Of a stretch of 64,000 nucleotides of DNA, positions 7,537-16,971 are shown one piece after another (within the stretch, counting starts at the first letter, position 1; each line of letters starts with the position of its first letter). The notes under the pieces were generated by a model, which saw only the letters and a list, made by a program, of their open reading frames with translations, was not told the origin of the DNA and ran no database searches. Origin of the DNA: Desertimonas sp963786985 (GTDB taxonomy: Bacteria; Actinomycetota; Acidimicrobiia; Acidimicrobiales; Ilumatobacteraceae); assembly GCA_963786985.1 (NCBI GenBank), contig CAWBBL010000007.1, positions 62,001-126,000 on the forward strand, given 5' to 3'. A program made the translations under genes and the position numbers.

Positions 7537-8904
7537 TCAGGTGGTGGGCGGGGTGCTCGCCGCGCTCACTGGTTGGAAGTGGTTGGTGGCGACCCACTCG
7601 GCGACATTGGCACCGATCTCGGCGCCCTGTTCATCGGCGGTGCGGAAGTGGATGCCCTGGAACACGCGGGCGTCGATGGTGTCGTCGACAACATCGGTGA
7701 ACGTCGCGTAGTCGCGGGTCACCTCTGGTGCGTCGGGGACGATTCTGACGAGGCTGAAGGGGACTGGGGCCCCTTCGAAGAAGGCGTCGGCGGCGTGCAT
7801 CGTCGAGGCGGTCACGCAGTTGTAGCCGGAGGCGCTATCGGGGTACGGCGGTGTCGGGAGCATCGGCTCCCATGCCGGGTCGCCGACGGTGTCGTCGTTG
7901 CCGTCGTTGTCGCCCTCGTGGATCGCGGTGATCGGACGCCAGAAGTGCCAGTACGCCTTGTCGTCCCAGCAGTTGATAACGGCATCTGCGGCGGTGACGT
8001 TGACCATCGCGAACAGGCGCGCCTCGTCAACGACGCTGCAGGCCTTCGGCTTCGCCGACGGTGCGGAAGGCCCGGTTGTACATCTCTACCGGGTTGACCG
8101 TGAAGAACTCGGCGACTGCCTGTTGCTCTGCGTCGCGGGCGCTGTCGGCGGTGCCGAGGTCCTTGACCTCGTTGTACTCGGTGGCGTACTCGGCGCTGTC
8201 GAGCGCGAGTGGCCCCGCCGAACGGAACTGTGACGGGCTGTCGAGCGTGAACGGTTCGACGTTGGCGACCCAGGCGAATGGGTCGCTGACTCGTCGGGTG
8301 GGGCCGGACGCCATTCGCCGGGTTGATCGCCGATCGGATGGGAGAACGGCACATAGCGACCGTCGTCGGCTCGTGCCGCGAGCATCGCGGCGGCGGCGGC
8401 GGCCCCGGCGGCGATGCCGTCGGTCTTGTCGGCGCCGTCGGAAATCGCCGCCAACGCCTCCTCGTAGAGGCCATCGAGCCGCGTCACCACCGCTTCCGGC
8501 AACGGTGGGTCGGTCGTCAGCCCGACGAGCACGTCGTGAGCGGCGGTGGCGACGGCGGCATCGACCGATGCCGAGGGCGACGCCGGTTGCAGGCCTGGCA
8601 GGTACGGCTGGTAGCCGCCGTCGATGGCGTTGACCGCGTCGTAGATCGCCCCGTGGACCATCGCCATGTGCAACAGGGTGATTGGCGGCGTCTGACCGGC
8701 GCCGGGCTCTGGCGCATCGGACGGTGGGACCAGGGCGTTGAGAGCGTGCAGGTTCCAAGCCCGCACCGACGAGGCAGCCGGCGCCGGTTCGGGCACCGAC
8801 GTCGCCACAGCCCTCAGTGGCAGCGCAGCAGTGGCCACAAGCGCTGCGGCGACCACGGCGACCACACCGCGGCGACGCGCCATCACTAATCGTCGAAGCT
8901 TCAT
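7537..8904 (-). pseudogene. vanadium-haloperoxidase-like secreted protein, two frame breaks as read
   Basis: The ATG at 8904 follows a GGAG site and opens a signal peptide (M-K-L-R-R, then an Ala/Val-rich core). The product can be followed through three frames: 8904 to about 8300, then about 8300-8040, then to 7537. It carries the PAP2/vanadium haloperoxidase blocks: L-H-M-A-M-V-H-G-A-I-Y-D-A-V-N-A-I, K-A-Y-W-H-F-W-R-P (K-x6-R-P), S-A-S-G-Y-N-C and V-F-Q-G-I-H-F-R-T-A-D. The usual P-S-G-H histidine is Tyr, so halide oxidation is doubtful. Both breaks fit single-base indels (about 8283-8306 and 8038-8044); corrected, it would be about 450 aa. It could be a true pseudogene or a consensus error. 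Confidence 0.7.
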
Positions 8905-9112
8905 TGCTTTCTCCTGTTCATTGGTTGCCTTCTCCTCCAACTTGGGAAGCTGGGGTTTCGGGTGAAGAGGCTCGTGTTGAGCCGTGGTCACCCGGTCGTG
9001 AATCTGTTGTGTGGCGGCGTTTCGTCTCGTCTCGCCAGGTCCGGGTCGTGCCTGCGACAGTCAGATGGGAACGGCGTCGATGGGCCGATGGCTCGATAGA
9101 GCGGCGTGGTCC

Positions 9113-9449
9113 CTAACAGCCCAGGTTGTCGTAATCGCTGAAGTACTGCGTGGCCGCGTCCGCGAAGTACCACGCCCATGTCGTAGTGCTCCTGGGCGAG
9201 GTCGCCGAAACCCATGTTGAACAACACGTCACCGAAGGCGAGAAAGCCGGCGGCGAGGTCCACGTTCGACGCGGCCCGGTGAGCGAGGTCGGCGCAAAGA
9301 TCGCGAGTTTCGGCGTCTGCTGTCCCGGCTGCGACGGTAAGCGTCGCAGCGCCGACCAGCGCGGCGGCCAGAGCCGAGCACCACCGGCCGGGTCGTCGTG
9401 CAGGTTTGGCTGATGGACGGGGCGGCGCCCCGATTGCGTGAGCTTGCAT
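9113..9449 (-). pseudogene. small secreted protein, one frame break as read
   Basis: ATG 9449 is 6-7 nt after AAAAGGA. Residues about 20-45 form a signal peptide (S-A-L-A-A-A-L-V-G-A-A-T-L-T-V-A-A-G-T-A-D-A), then a short mature helix-rich part: D-L-C-A-D-L-A-H-R-A, and A-Q-E-H-Y-D. Here the frame breaks near 9170. One base fewer gives W-A-W-Y-F-A-D-A-A-T-Q-Y-F-S-D-Y-D-N-L-G-C and TAG at 9113-9115, clearly the true C-terminus, with Cys residues near both ends of the mature protein. Corrected length is about 111 aa. Function unknown; it sits between two other secreted-protein genes on the same strand. Confidence 0.6.
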
Positions 9450-9502
9450 CGATCGTCCTTTTGAACGGTTGGAGGGAAGGCGTCGCAGATTTCGTGGCTC
9501 GT

Positions 9503-10426
9503 CTACAGTCCGGGACGAACCAGGGATTGCCAGATGTAGGCGGAGATGCGGGCTTCGCAGTCGGGGTCGTCGTTGAACGTGAGGTGGTTCCACTCGTTGC
9601 CGACGAAGCCATCGGGCTGGATCGTGAACCACCGTTGTTCCGGCGACGTCGTCGGAGAGCCCGTCGTCATCGACCACCCGGTAGCTGATGTACATCACCT
9701 GAGCGGCGGTCAGCTCGGCCCGCACGGCGCTTCCGTCGAGCAGTGAATAGTAGGAGGGGGAGACGTTGGTCGGCCTGGTCGAGTCCCAGGATGCCGCGTC
9801 AGCGACGAGCACCCCGCCCACGGATACCTCGTGGCGGTCGATCCGCCACTCCGACTCGTCTTCGTAGAAGGGTTCGCAGTCGTCGATACTCATGAACGAC
9901 GCCTCGTCTTGCCTGACGAGGTATCGCGGCGTAACCCGCAACGACCGCGCATCCGACTCGCCGGCAACGTTCGCCGTCACGATCCGGTCGAACGGCCTTC
10001 CACCGAGGCTCGGGCGCGTACTCGTGGCGAACGACGACGGAGCTGGGCGGCGGCGGCGTCAGCTCGGTGGCGGTGTTGTCGCCCCAGTACACGATCAGCG
10101 TCGCCGGGGCGCCCGCGTAGGCGAGTTCCGCCGTCGCGACCACGGAATCGGCGGTGACGATGAAGCTGTGCACCTGTCGAGGGATCGTTGACGGCGGTGC
10201 GGTGGTTGCTGGCGGGGTTGCCGAAGGTTCGTCGACGACAGTGGTGGGCGGCGGGTCATCGGGTGGACCCTCCGGCGGCTCGTCCGGTGGCCGCCGTGCC
10301 GCTGCCGTGGAAGCGCCGAGGGTCACGACGACGAGCGTGGCGACTGCGACGGCGCCTGAGAACCGGCGCCGCAGCCTGACCGGCCGCCGCCAGTCAGGCC
10401 TGCGGGGGAGGAAGGGTTGATGACAT
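9503..10426 (-). pseudogene. secreted PKD-like protein, frame breaks as read
   Basis: The ATG at 10426 follows AGAGG, but its frame stops after ten codons at a CCTCCCCC run, and the signal-like segment (F-S-G-A-V-A-V-A-T-L-V-V-V) continues in another frame. A Pro/Thr-rich linker then leads to a beta-rich domain with I-V-Y-W-G-D-N-T-A-T and V-V-V-R-H-E-Y-A-P, which resembles PKD repeats (D/N-W-G-D-G...H-x-Y). Further breaks near 10000-10010 and 9650 are needed to reach the C-terminus, R-W-F-T-I-Q-P-D-G-F-V-G-N-E-W-N-H and TAG at 9503-9505. Corrected, it would be about 300 aa, exported and of unknown role. Confidence 0.55.
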
Positions 10427-10649
10427 GGGATCCTCTCGTTGCTCGATGACCGGCGCGGCCAGGGACCGACTGGAGTAGGGCGGAGCGACGCGGCTCGATG
10501 GGCACTGTGACGAACAGGGCTCCGGCTCGCACGCGTGCTCACCACGCGTTTTCGCCCTCGTTGCGGCACGTGGACGAGCACGCGGGTGTCTGGTCGACCA
10601 CGGAGCTATTTCGCCGCTGATCGCGCCGGGCGGCGCGATACTGCGGCGG

Positions 10650-13397
10650 GTGACGAGGAGAACGTCACCCGGCTCCGTGGTGACGCGGCGCGAGCGCGAG
10701 GTGTGGTCGCTCGTCGCCAGTCATCTCACCAACCGCCAGATCGCGGACGAGCTGTGCGTGTCGGAGCGCACCGTCGAGGGCCACGTGTCGTCGTTGATGC
10801 GGAAGCTGCAGGTCGCCGACCGGCGCAGTCTGGCTCGCCGATGCGGCGATGTCGAAGCGGGCGTCGGCCGCGAGCGAGTCCGCTGGCCGGTGCCCGTCTC
10901 CACCTTCATCGGGCGTGCGACCGAGCGCGAGGAGTTGATGGCACTGGTCGCCGAGCACCGCATGGTGACGGTGACCGGACCGGGTGGCGTCGGCAAGACG
11001 CGCCTGGCGTTGCAGGTTGCGCAGGAGTTCGCAGCCACTCGGCGCGATGGCGGATGGTTCGTCGATCTGGTCCACGTGACCGACCCGGGGATGGTCATCG
11101 CCGCCGTCGCCGCGGTGATCGGCGTCGTCGAGCAGCCCGGCGGTTCGCTCGATGACGCCGTTGTTGCGGCGCTCGCATCTGCGGACGCGGTGATCGTCCT
11201 CGATAACTGCGAGCACGTGGTCGACGCCGTGCGTTCGTGCGCCGAGCGCCTGCTGGTGTCGTGTCCGGCGCTCGTGCTCCTCGCCACTAGTCGTAGCCGC
11301 CTGGTGGCTCCGTTCGAGTGGGTGTACGCCGTACCCGGCCTGTCGGTCACCGGGGACGGCGGTGATGCGGTGACGCTGTTCGTTGAGCGGGCCATCGCCG
11401 CGGGCGGGGACGACAGGCTCGACCGCCGCCAGGTCGGTGATCTGTGTCGCGCCCTCGATGGCATGGCCTTGGCGATCGAGCTGGCGGCTGCACGGGTTCC
11501 ATCGCTCGGACTCGACGGGCTCATCGGGGGGCTTGATCAACGCTTGCGCGTGCTCACCTCGGGAGCCGGTGCGGCGGATCGACATCGATCGCTGCGCGAC
11601 GCGATCGCCTGGAGCTATGACCTGCTCGCGCCGTCCGATGCCGTTCTGCTGTGTGGGGTCTCGGTGTTCACATCTTGGTTCGATGTCGACGCCGCCGTCG
11701 CGGTCGCTGGACTCGGCGGCGGCCGCGCCGACATCGCCGATGGTCTCGCCCGGTTGACGGACCACAGCCTGTTGGTCGTCGCCGCCGGTGAGCCCACCCG
11801 CTACCGGGCACTCGAGACGATCCGCCAATTCGGTGCCGAACGGCTCACCGAGCTCGGCCAGATTCGTGCTGCGCTTGATCGGCACCGACGTTGGTGCCGC
11901 GAGCAGCTGAGCGTGCTCGCCCGACAGGAACGCGACGAAGCGTGGTGCGAGCGCTTCGATCGGGTCGCCGCTGACACCCGGGCCGCGATCATGCAGGCCG
12001 TCGAGAACCAGCTCGACACGATTGCCCGTGACCTGGCCGAGCTGTTGGCCGAGCTGCTGTTCCTTCGCGGCCGGCCGGCCGAGGCACAGCGCCGTTACGA
12101 GCAGGCCGCCGAACTCGCCGCCGCGGGGATCGACCGGGTCCGCCTGCTCCGTCTCGCCGCCGGGGCTGCCGCCGCCCGCCTCGTAGGGAACGACACCCTC
12201 CGCCTGCTCGACTCCGCCGCCAGCGAGGCGATGTCCGACGGAGAGCACGCCGCCGCCGCCGACGCCCGGGCCTGGATGGTGATCTACGCCCAGGCGTATC
12301 CCGGCATCATCGCCGATGTCCCCGGCGATGACGAATGTGCGACGTGGCTCGATGATGCCCGCGCCCACGCTTGCGGCTCGCCGCCAGTCGACGCCGCGAT
12401 TGCGGCCGCCATCGAGTGCTGGCGTCCCCTCGCGCCCGACACCGTCGAGTCCGCCAACCGCGCCGCGATTTGCGCCCGCGACGCCGGCGCCGCCCTCGTC
12501 GAGAGTGTCGCCCTCGACTGTCTCTGCTGCGAACACCTCAGACACGCCGACCTCGGGAACGCGCTCAAGGCCCTGCGCCGTCGAAGCGAGGTGCTCGAGG
12601 CGCTGCCACTCGACGCGTCGACCGGGTTTCAGTTCAACGACTTCCTGCTGATGGCCTCGGAAGTGCACCTCGCCGCCGGCAATCTCGCCCTCGCCGCCCA
12701 CTACGCCGACACGCTCGCCGAGCTCGCCTGCTACCGCGGACAGGACCATCTCGCGGTCACACGACGGATCAAGGTCGATGCGCTTTCCGGGAAACTCGAG
12801 GCGGCAACCGCTCGCGGTGACTGCTTCCTCGCCGCCTGGGAACGCGCTGGTCGCCCCATCGCCGGCACCCTCGGCACCACCACGTACGCGGTGGCCATGG
12901 TGCACGGTCTGCTCGGCGACGAGTCGGGCCATCGCCGATGGTCAGACATCACCAGCGCACTCGTTCGTGACCCCGCATTCCTGCAGGACTGCTCCACCGG
13001 CTGGGCGCCGACATTCGACGCACTGCTCTTTCTCCACCACGATCAGCCAGACCTCGCGTTCGAACGACTTTCCGCCGACATCGACGACCCCGACATCTGG
13101 GCAAGCCGTCTCACGGCCGCATTCTTCTGGCGGCCCTGGTACACGGCCCTCTGGGCCGAAGCAGCCGTCCTCTGCAACCACCCCGACACCGACATCCGAC
13201 TCCAACGGGGCATCGCCGCCACCCGCGAGAACCCGATCGCCACCACCATCCTCCATCGCGCCCGCGACATCGCTCACGGGAACCACGACACCCTCCCTAC
13301 CCACGCCCGGACATTCGCCGGACTCGGGTGCGTCTACCAACAACGCCGCACCGAGACACTCCGCGAGCATCACGGCGCGCTTTCCCGTTCTGGCTGA
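10650..13397 (+). CDS. LuxR-type HTH / NB-ARC-like ATPase regulator
   Basis: 915 aa. The N-terminus (about residues 10-65) is a LuxR/GerE helix-turn-helix: V-T-R-R-E-R-E-V-W-S-L-V, then L-T-N-R-Q-I-A-D-E-L-C-V-S-E-R-T-V-E-G-H-V-S-S-L-M-R-K-L. Next comes a STAND-type ATPase: Walker A G-P-G-G-V-G-K-T-R-L-A (about 110), Walker B A-V-I-V-L-D-N-C-E-H (about 190), L-L-A-T-S-R-S-R-L sensor (about 217) and a winged-helix R-S-L-R-D-A-I-A-W-S-Y block (about 315). Residues about 400-915 are an Ala/Arg-rich TPR-like array. The HTH is at the N-terminus rather than the usual C-terminus of LAL regulators. GTG 10650 is the first start in frame; the target is unknown. Confidence 0.82.
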   Translation: MTRRTSPGSVVTRREREVWSLVASHLTNRQIADELCVSERTVEGHVSSLMRKLQVADRRSLARRCGDVEAGVGRERVRWPVPVSTFIGRATEREELMALVAEHRMVTVTGPGGVGKTRLALQVAQEFAATRRDGGWFVDLVHVTDPGMVIAAVAAVIGVVEQPGGSLDDAVVAALASADAVIVLDNCEHVVDAVRSCAERLLVSCPALVLLATSRSRLVAPFEWVYAVPGLSVTGDGGDAVTLFVERAIAAGGDDRLDRRQVGDLCRALDGMALAIELAAARVPSLGLDGLIGGLDQRLRVLTSGAGAADRHRSLRDAIAWSYDLLAPSDAVLLCGVSVFTSWFDVDAAVAVAGLGGGRADIADGLARLTDHSLLVVAAGEPTRYRALETIRQFGAERLTELGQIRAALDRHRRWCREQLSVLARQERDEAWCERFDRVAADTRAAIMQAVENQLDTIARDLAELLAELLFLRGRPAEAQRRYEQAAELAAAGIDRVRLLRLAAGAAAARLVGNDTLRLLDSAASEAMSDGEHAAAADARAWMVIYAQAYPGIIADVPGDDECATWLDDARAHACGSPPVDAAIAAAIECWRPLAPDTVESANRAAICARDAGAALVESVALDCLCCEHLRHADLGNALKALRRRSEVLEALPLDASTGFQFNDFLLMASEVHLAAGNLALAAHYADTLAELACYRGQDHLAVTRRIKVDALSGKLEAATARGDCFLAAWERAGRPIAGTLGTTTYAVAMVHGLLGDESGHRRWSDITSALVRDPAFLQDCSTGWAPTFDALLFLHHDQPDLAFERLSADIDDPDIWASRLTAAFFWRPWYTALWAEAAVLCNHPDTDIRLQRGIAATRENPIATTILHRARDIAHGNHDTLPTHARTFAGLGCVYQQRRTETLREHHGALSRSG

Positions 13398-13518
13398 CCG
13401 GCCAGACGCTCGATCGAGCGGTGGTCACGGTCTGGATTCTGGTGCGCGCATTCTGTGCTCGCCGGTGCCGGCAAGTACGCCGCCGTTGAGAACGGCTGCG
13501 GCGACCTCCTCGCCCGGG

Positions 13519-14025
13519 TCAGATGCCGAGGACTCCGCGAACGTAGGCGGCCTGGCCGGCGTGCTGGATGTCGTCGTCGGCGATGCTCACCAAGCGAACA
13601 CCGAGCGTGACCGGCGGGTTCCACCGTTCATCGACCACTCGATCGAGGTCGGTGGCACTCGCCCCAGCCAGCAGCTCCGCCGTCCGTGCCGCCACGGCCT
13701 CGTAGTAGCCGATGAGGACCTCGACACCGTCGGGCCGCACGCGCGCGACCTGTTCGGCGCTGTGCCCATATCCGGTGTCATCAGGATCGCTCTCCAGCCC
13801 GAAGCGCGAAGGCCACGGGCCACTGATCCACACCTGGTCACGTCCCAGCAACTCGGACACGTGGTGGTCCTGGACCCGGGTGAGATGCCACACCAGCCAC
13901 CCGATCGTGTTGGAGCCGGCCACGGGCGCCTCCGCCAAATCGGCGGCCGAGAGTCCGTCAACGGCTCGGTGAAGATGGTCGGGAATCCGCCCGAACAGTT
14001 CCGCCAGCAGTTCGCCAACGTCCAC
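13519..14025 (-). CDS. DinB superfamily protein
   Basis: 168 aa from GTG 14025, chosen because AAGGAGG lies 6 nt upstream. It has the four-helix DinB plan: a first helix (E-L-L-A-E-L-F-G-R-I), N-T-I-G-W-L-V-W-H-L-T-R-V-Q-D-H-H near residue 40 with the first metal-ligand His, a middle helix with Y-Y-E-A-V-A-A-R-T-A, and D-D-D-I-Q-H-A-G-Q-A-A-Y-V-R-G near the end carrying the last His. Actinobacterial members use mycothiol as co-substrate in S-transfer, a plausible but unproven role here. Its start faces the end of the MMPL gene on the same strand. Confidence 0.8.
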   Translation of the reverse strand: MDVGELLAELFGRIPDHLHRAVDGLSAADLAEAPVAGSNTIGWLVWHLTRVQDHHVSELLGRDQVWISGPWPSRFGLESDPDDTGYGHSAEQVARVRPDGVEVLIGYYEAVAARTAELLAGASATDLDRVVDERWNPPVTLGVRLVSIADDDIQHAGQAAYVRGVLGI

Positions 14026-14132
14026 TCTTGCCTCCTTGTGCGGTCGAGCTCGGCGACCATCGTCGAGTACGTGCGTGCTGCCAACGAAGTTGTCGAGAGC
14101 TCGATCGCTGTCTCGGAGAAGCGTGACGGTTG

Positions 14133-16454
14133 TCAACCGATCTTGGTGACCTCTTCTTGTTGGAGCTCGGCGAGTTCGGCGTCGAGGTCGGGGGGTGCTT
14201 CGATGTGGACCCTTGGCAGGATCCGGTTGAGCCAGCGGGGGATCCACCAGTTGCGGTCTCCGAGTAGTTCCATCGTGGCCGGCACCAGCAGCATCCGCAC
14301 GATGGTGGCGTCGATCAGCACAGCGATCGATAGGCCGAGGCCGAACAGCTTGACGACCCGGTCGGATTCGCCGATGAAGCTGCCGAAGACGACGACCATG
14401 ATCGCCGCGGCGGCGGTGATCACGCGGGCCGTTGAGGCCAACCCGTCGGCGACGGAGGTGCGGCTGTCGCCGGTGCGGTCCCACTCCTCGCGCACCCGGG
14501 AGAGCAGGAACACCTCGTAGTCCATCGATAGGCCGAAGACGATGGCGAACAGCATCATCGGCACGAACGGTTCGATTGGTGCTCCTTCGATGTCGAGCAG
14601 TGCGCCGCCCCAGCCCCATTGGAACACGGCGACGACGACGCCGTAGGCGGCGCCAATCGACAGCAGGTTCATGACGACCGCTTTGAGCGGTACGAGCAAT
14701 GACCGGAACACGACCATCAGCAGCAGGAACGACAGGCCGAGGACGGCGGCGAGGAAGTACGGCAGACGCTGCGACAGGTAGTCGGTGAAGTCGACGCCGA
14801 TGGCCACCCCGCCGGTCACGGCGACGTCGAGGTCGGTACCTGCGGTCGCGTCTGGTAGCACCTCATCGCGCAGCTGGTTGACCAGATCGGTGGTCGCCTC
14901 GTCCTGCGGTGCCGTCTCGGGAACGACCCGCCACAGCACTGCGGTCGATTCGTCGTTGATGATCGGGTCGCTGACGAAGGCGACGCTCGGCTCGATGGCA
15001 TCGGTGACCGCTTGCAGCGCAGCCGGATCCGTGCCGGCCGGCAACTCGGCGGCGAGGCTGATCGGGCCGTTGAAGCCCGGTCCGAACCCGTCGGCGAGCA
15101 GGTCGTAGGCCTGGCGCGTGGTGGTGTCCTCGGGGTAGTTGCCCTCGTCGGAGAAGCCGAGGCGCAACCCGAAGATCGGCAGGGCCAAGGCGATCAGCAG
15201 CGCGGCGCCAACCAGTACCGCGGTCCACGGACGGTGCTGGACGACCCGGCTCCAGCGATACGCGAGGGTCTCGCGCAGCGGCCGGCGCTCACGTTCGAGC
15301 ACCGGCTTGCGCAGCGAGGAGACGGCGAAGCTGGCCAACAGTACGACGACGGCCACCGGCAACGTGACCACGATCAGCGCCGGGATCCCCAGCCCCACTC
15401 CCACCAAGGCGACGGCGACGAGCAGGGCGGCGATCAGTCCACGCCGTCTCGTCAGCTCGACCCGCTCACCGGCGAAGCCGAGCAGAGCAGGCAGCAAGGT
15501 GAGCGAGGCGAGCAGCGTCAACGCCACCACGACGGCCATGCCGATCGCCATGCCGGAAACGAAGCCCAACTGCATGATCAGCATGCCGAGCAGCGAGATG
15601 ACGACGGTCGAGCCGGCGAACACGACGGCCCGCCCGGCCGTGTTCATGGCGATCAGCGTCGACTGCTCGATGTTGTGCCCGGTGTGCAGGTTCTCCCGGA
15701 ACCGGGTGACGATGAACAACGCGTAGTCGATGCCCACGCCGAGACCGATCATGATCCCGATCGTCGACGTGAACTCCGGCATGTTCATGACGTTGGAGAG
15801 AAGACCGGTGATGATCGAGCCGGACACGATGCCGGCGAGGGCGACCCCGATCGGCAGCCCCATCGCCAGCACGGAACCGAAGGCGATGATCAAGATGACG
15901 ATGGCGAAGCCGAGGCCGAGCGCCTCCGACGACGGCACCTCGAACTCGGCGAAGGCCATCCCGCCGAGCTCGATCCGCACGTCTTCGGACTCCGGCATCG
16001 CCGCGCGGATGTCGTCGCCGATCAACACCGTGTCCTCGAACGAGGCGTCCGACGGCGCCTCGAACGAGGCGTAGGCGATCTTGCCGGCATCGTCGCCGCG
16101 ATCGGAGATCTGGCCCTCGTTGCCCTCGTCGTACGGGCTGGTCAGCGACTGAATGCCCTCGATCTCGGCGACCTCTGCGAGGAACGGCTCAATTACACCG
16201 CGAACTTGCGGATCGTCGATCCCGCTGTCCGCCTCGAATACGAGGTTGCCGATCTGGCCGGCACCCTGCCCACCGAACTGCTCATCGAGGAGGTCGACCC
16301 CCCGCTTGCTCTCGACGTCAGGCAACGTGAAATCCGAGCTGTAGCCGGACCCCACCGCGCCCATCAGTCCTCCCAGGACCACGATTCCGACAACCCAGGA
16401 CAGCACGACCGCACGGCGACGTCGGAAACACACCTCAGCAAGACGCTTCAACAT
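14133..16454 (-). CDS. MMPL/RND family transporter
   Basis: 773 aa from ATG 16454, which follows GAAAGGA by 7 nt. It has the MMPL plan: one N-terminal helix (A-V-V-L-S-W-V-V-G-I-V-V-L), a large periplasmic loop, five helices around 170-330 containing G-V-G-I-D-Y-A-L-F-I-V-T-R-F-R-E, a second single helix and loop, then a second five-helix block with F-G-L-S-M-D-Y-E-V-F-L-L-S-R-V-R-E-E. The two G-(V/L)-x-x-D-Y-(A/E) motifs hold the proton-relay Asp-Tyr pairs. In this order such pumps export lipids or hydrophobic compounds. No clear regulator is adjacent. Confidence 0.92.
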   Translation of the reverse strand: MLKRLAEVCFRRRRAVVLSWVVGIVVLGGLMGAVGSGYSSDFTLPDVESKRGVDLLDEQFGGQGAGQIGNLVFEADSGIDDPQVRGVIEPFLAEVAEIEGIQSLTSPYDEGNEGQISDRGDDAGKIAYASFEAPSDASFEDTVLIGDDIRAAMPESEDVRIELGGMAFAEFEVPSSEALGLGFAIVILIIAFGSVLAMGLPIGVALAGIVSGSIITGLLSNVMNMPEFTSTIGIMIGLGVGIDYALFIVTRFRENLHTGHNIEQSTLIAMNTAGRAVVFAGSTVVISLLGMLIMQLGFVSGMAIGMAVVVALTLLASLTLLPALLGFAGERVELTRRRGLIAALLVAVALVGVGLGIPALIVVTLPVAVVVLLASFAVSSLRKPVLERERRPLRETLAYRWSRVVQHRPWTAVLVGAALLIALALPIFGLRLGFSDEGNYPEDTTTRQAYDLLADGFGPGFNGPISLAAELPAGTDPAALQAVTDAIEPSVAFVSDPIINDESTAVLWRVVPETAPQDEATTDLVNQLRDEVLPDATAGTDLDVAVTGGVAIGVDFTDYLSQRLPYFLAAVLGLSFLLLMVVFRSLLVPLKAVVMNLLSIGAAYGVVVAVFQWGWGGALLDIEGAPIEPFVPMMLFAIVFGLSMDYEVFLLSRVREEWDRTGDSRTSVADGLASTARVITAAAAIMVVVFGSFIGESDRVVKLFGLGLSIAVLIDATIVRMLLVPATMELLGDRNWWIPRWLNRILPRVHIEAPPDLDAELAELQQEEVTKIG

Positions 16455-16525
16455 GGCATGTCCTTTCGGGGGGTTCTGGGGGGAGAACGGACGGGCCCGA
16501 CCGACTTCATCGCTGTCGCGGCTCA

Positions 16526-16760
16526 TCAATTCTCCACTCCGATGCTCGCCACCTGCCAGTGGCGGGTGTCACTCGTGTTGTCCACCGACATGACGAACGA
16601 AGACCAGCAGATGTGACATCGGACCGCAGAAGGATGTCGAACAGCCCGGGGTTGTTGGCAGGAAGTCCACGTAGCGAGTCATGTCGTGGTCTCCGTTGAG
16701 TCCGGCGAGCACCGACGTCGTCCGCTGCGTTGTGAACCATCCCGACGCTGAGATGTGACA
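16526..16760 (-). pseudogene. decayed coding fragment of unknown family
   Basis: Between the MMPL start and sodC the minus strand has good coding signal spread over shifting frames. It reads S-V-L-A-G-L-N-G-D-H-D-M-T-R-Y-V-D-F-L-P, then N-N-P-G-L-F-D-I-L-L-R-S-D-V-T-S-A-G-L-R-S, then F-V-M-S-V-D-N-T-S-D-T-R-H-W-Q-V-A-S-I-G-V-E-N and TGA at 16526-16528. At least two frame changes are needed and no start is evident. I do not recognise the family. The rest of 16455-16971 holds nothing I can identify; GATGTGACA occurs twice, near 16611 and 16750. Confidence 0.35.
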
Positions 16761-16971
16761 CCTGACCGCGCCCCACGATCTGACACCGACGTGACGGTGG
16801 GTTCACAGCGGGAGGTCGCGACCGACACTTTGCCGCTCGATGCGGCTTGGGTTAGGGGTTCGCCAATGATTCTGTGGGGTGGTCCGGCACGCTGTCCGCC
16901 AGCGCGCGTGAAGGACTCGCGTCGACTGGCGCGAGCCTTCACGGAGAGCGCCGCGCAGTGTGGACTGAGGG

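Noticed and set aside
10665..12932. A 755-codon minus-strand frame opposite the LuxR-ATPase gene
   Set aside because: Antisense shadow; the plus strand carries Walker and HTH motifs.
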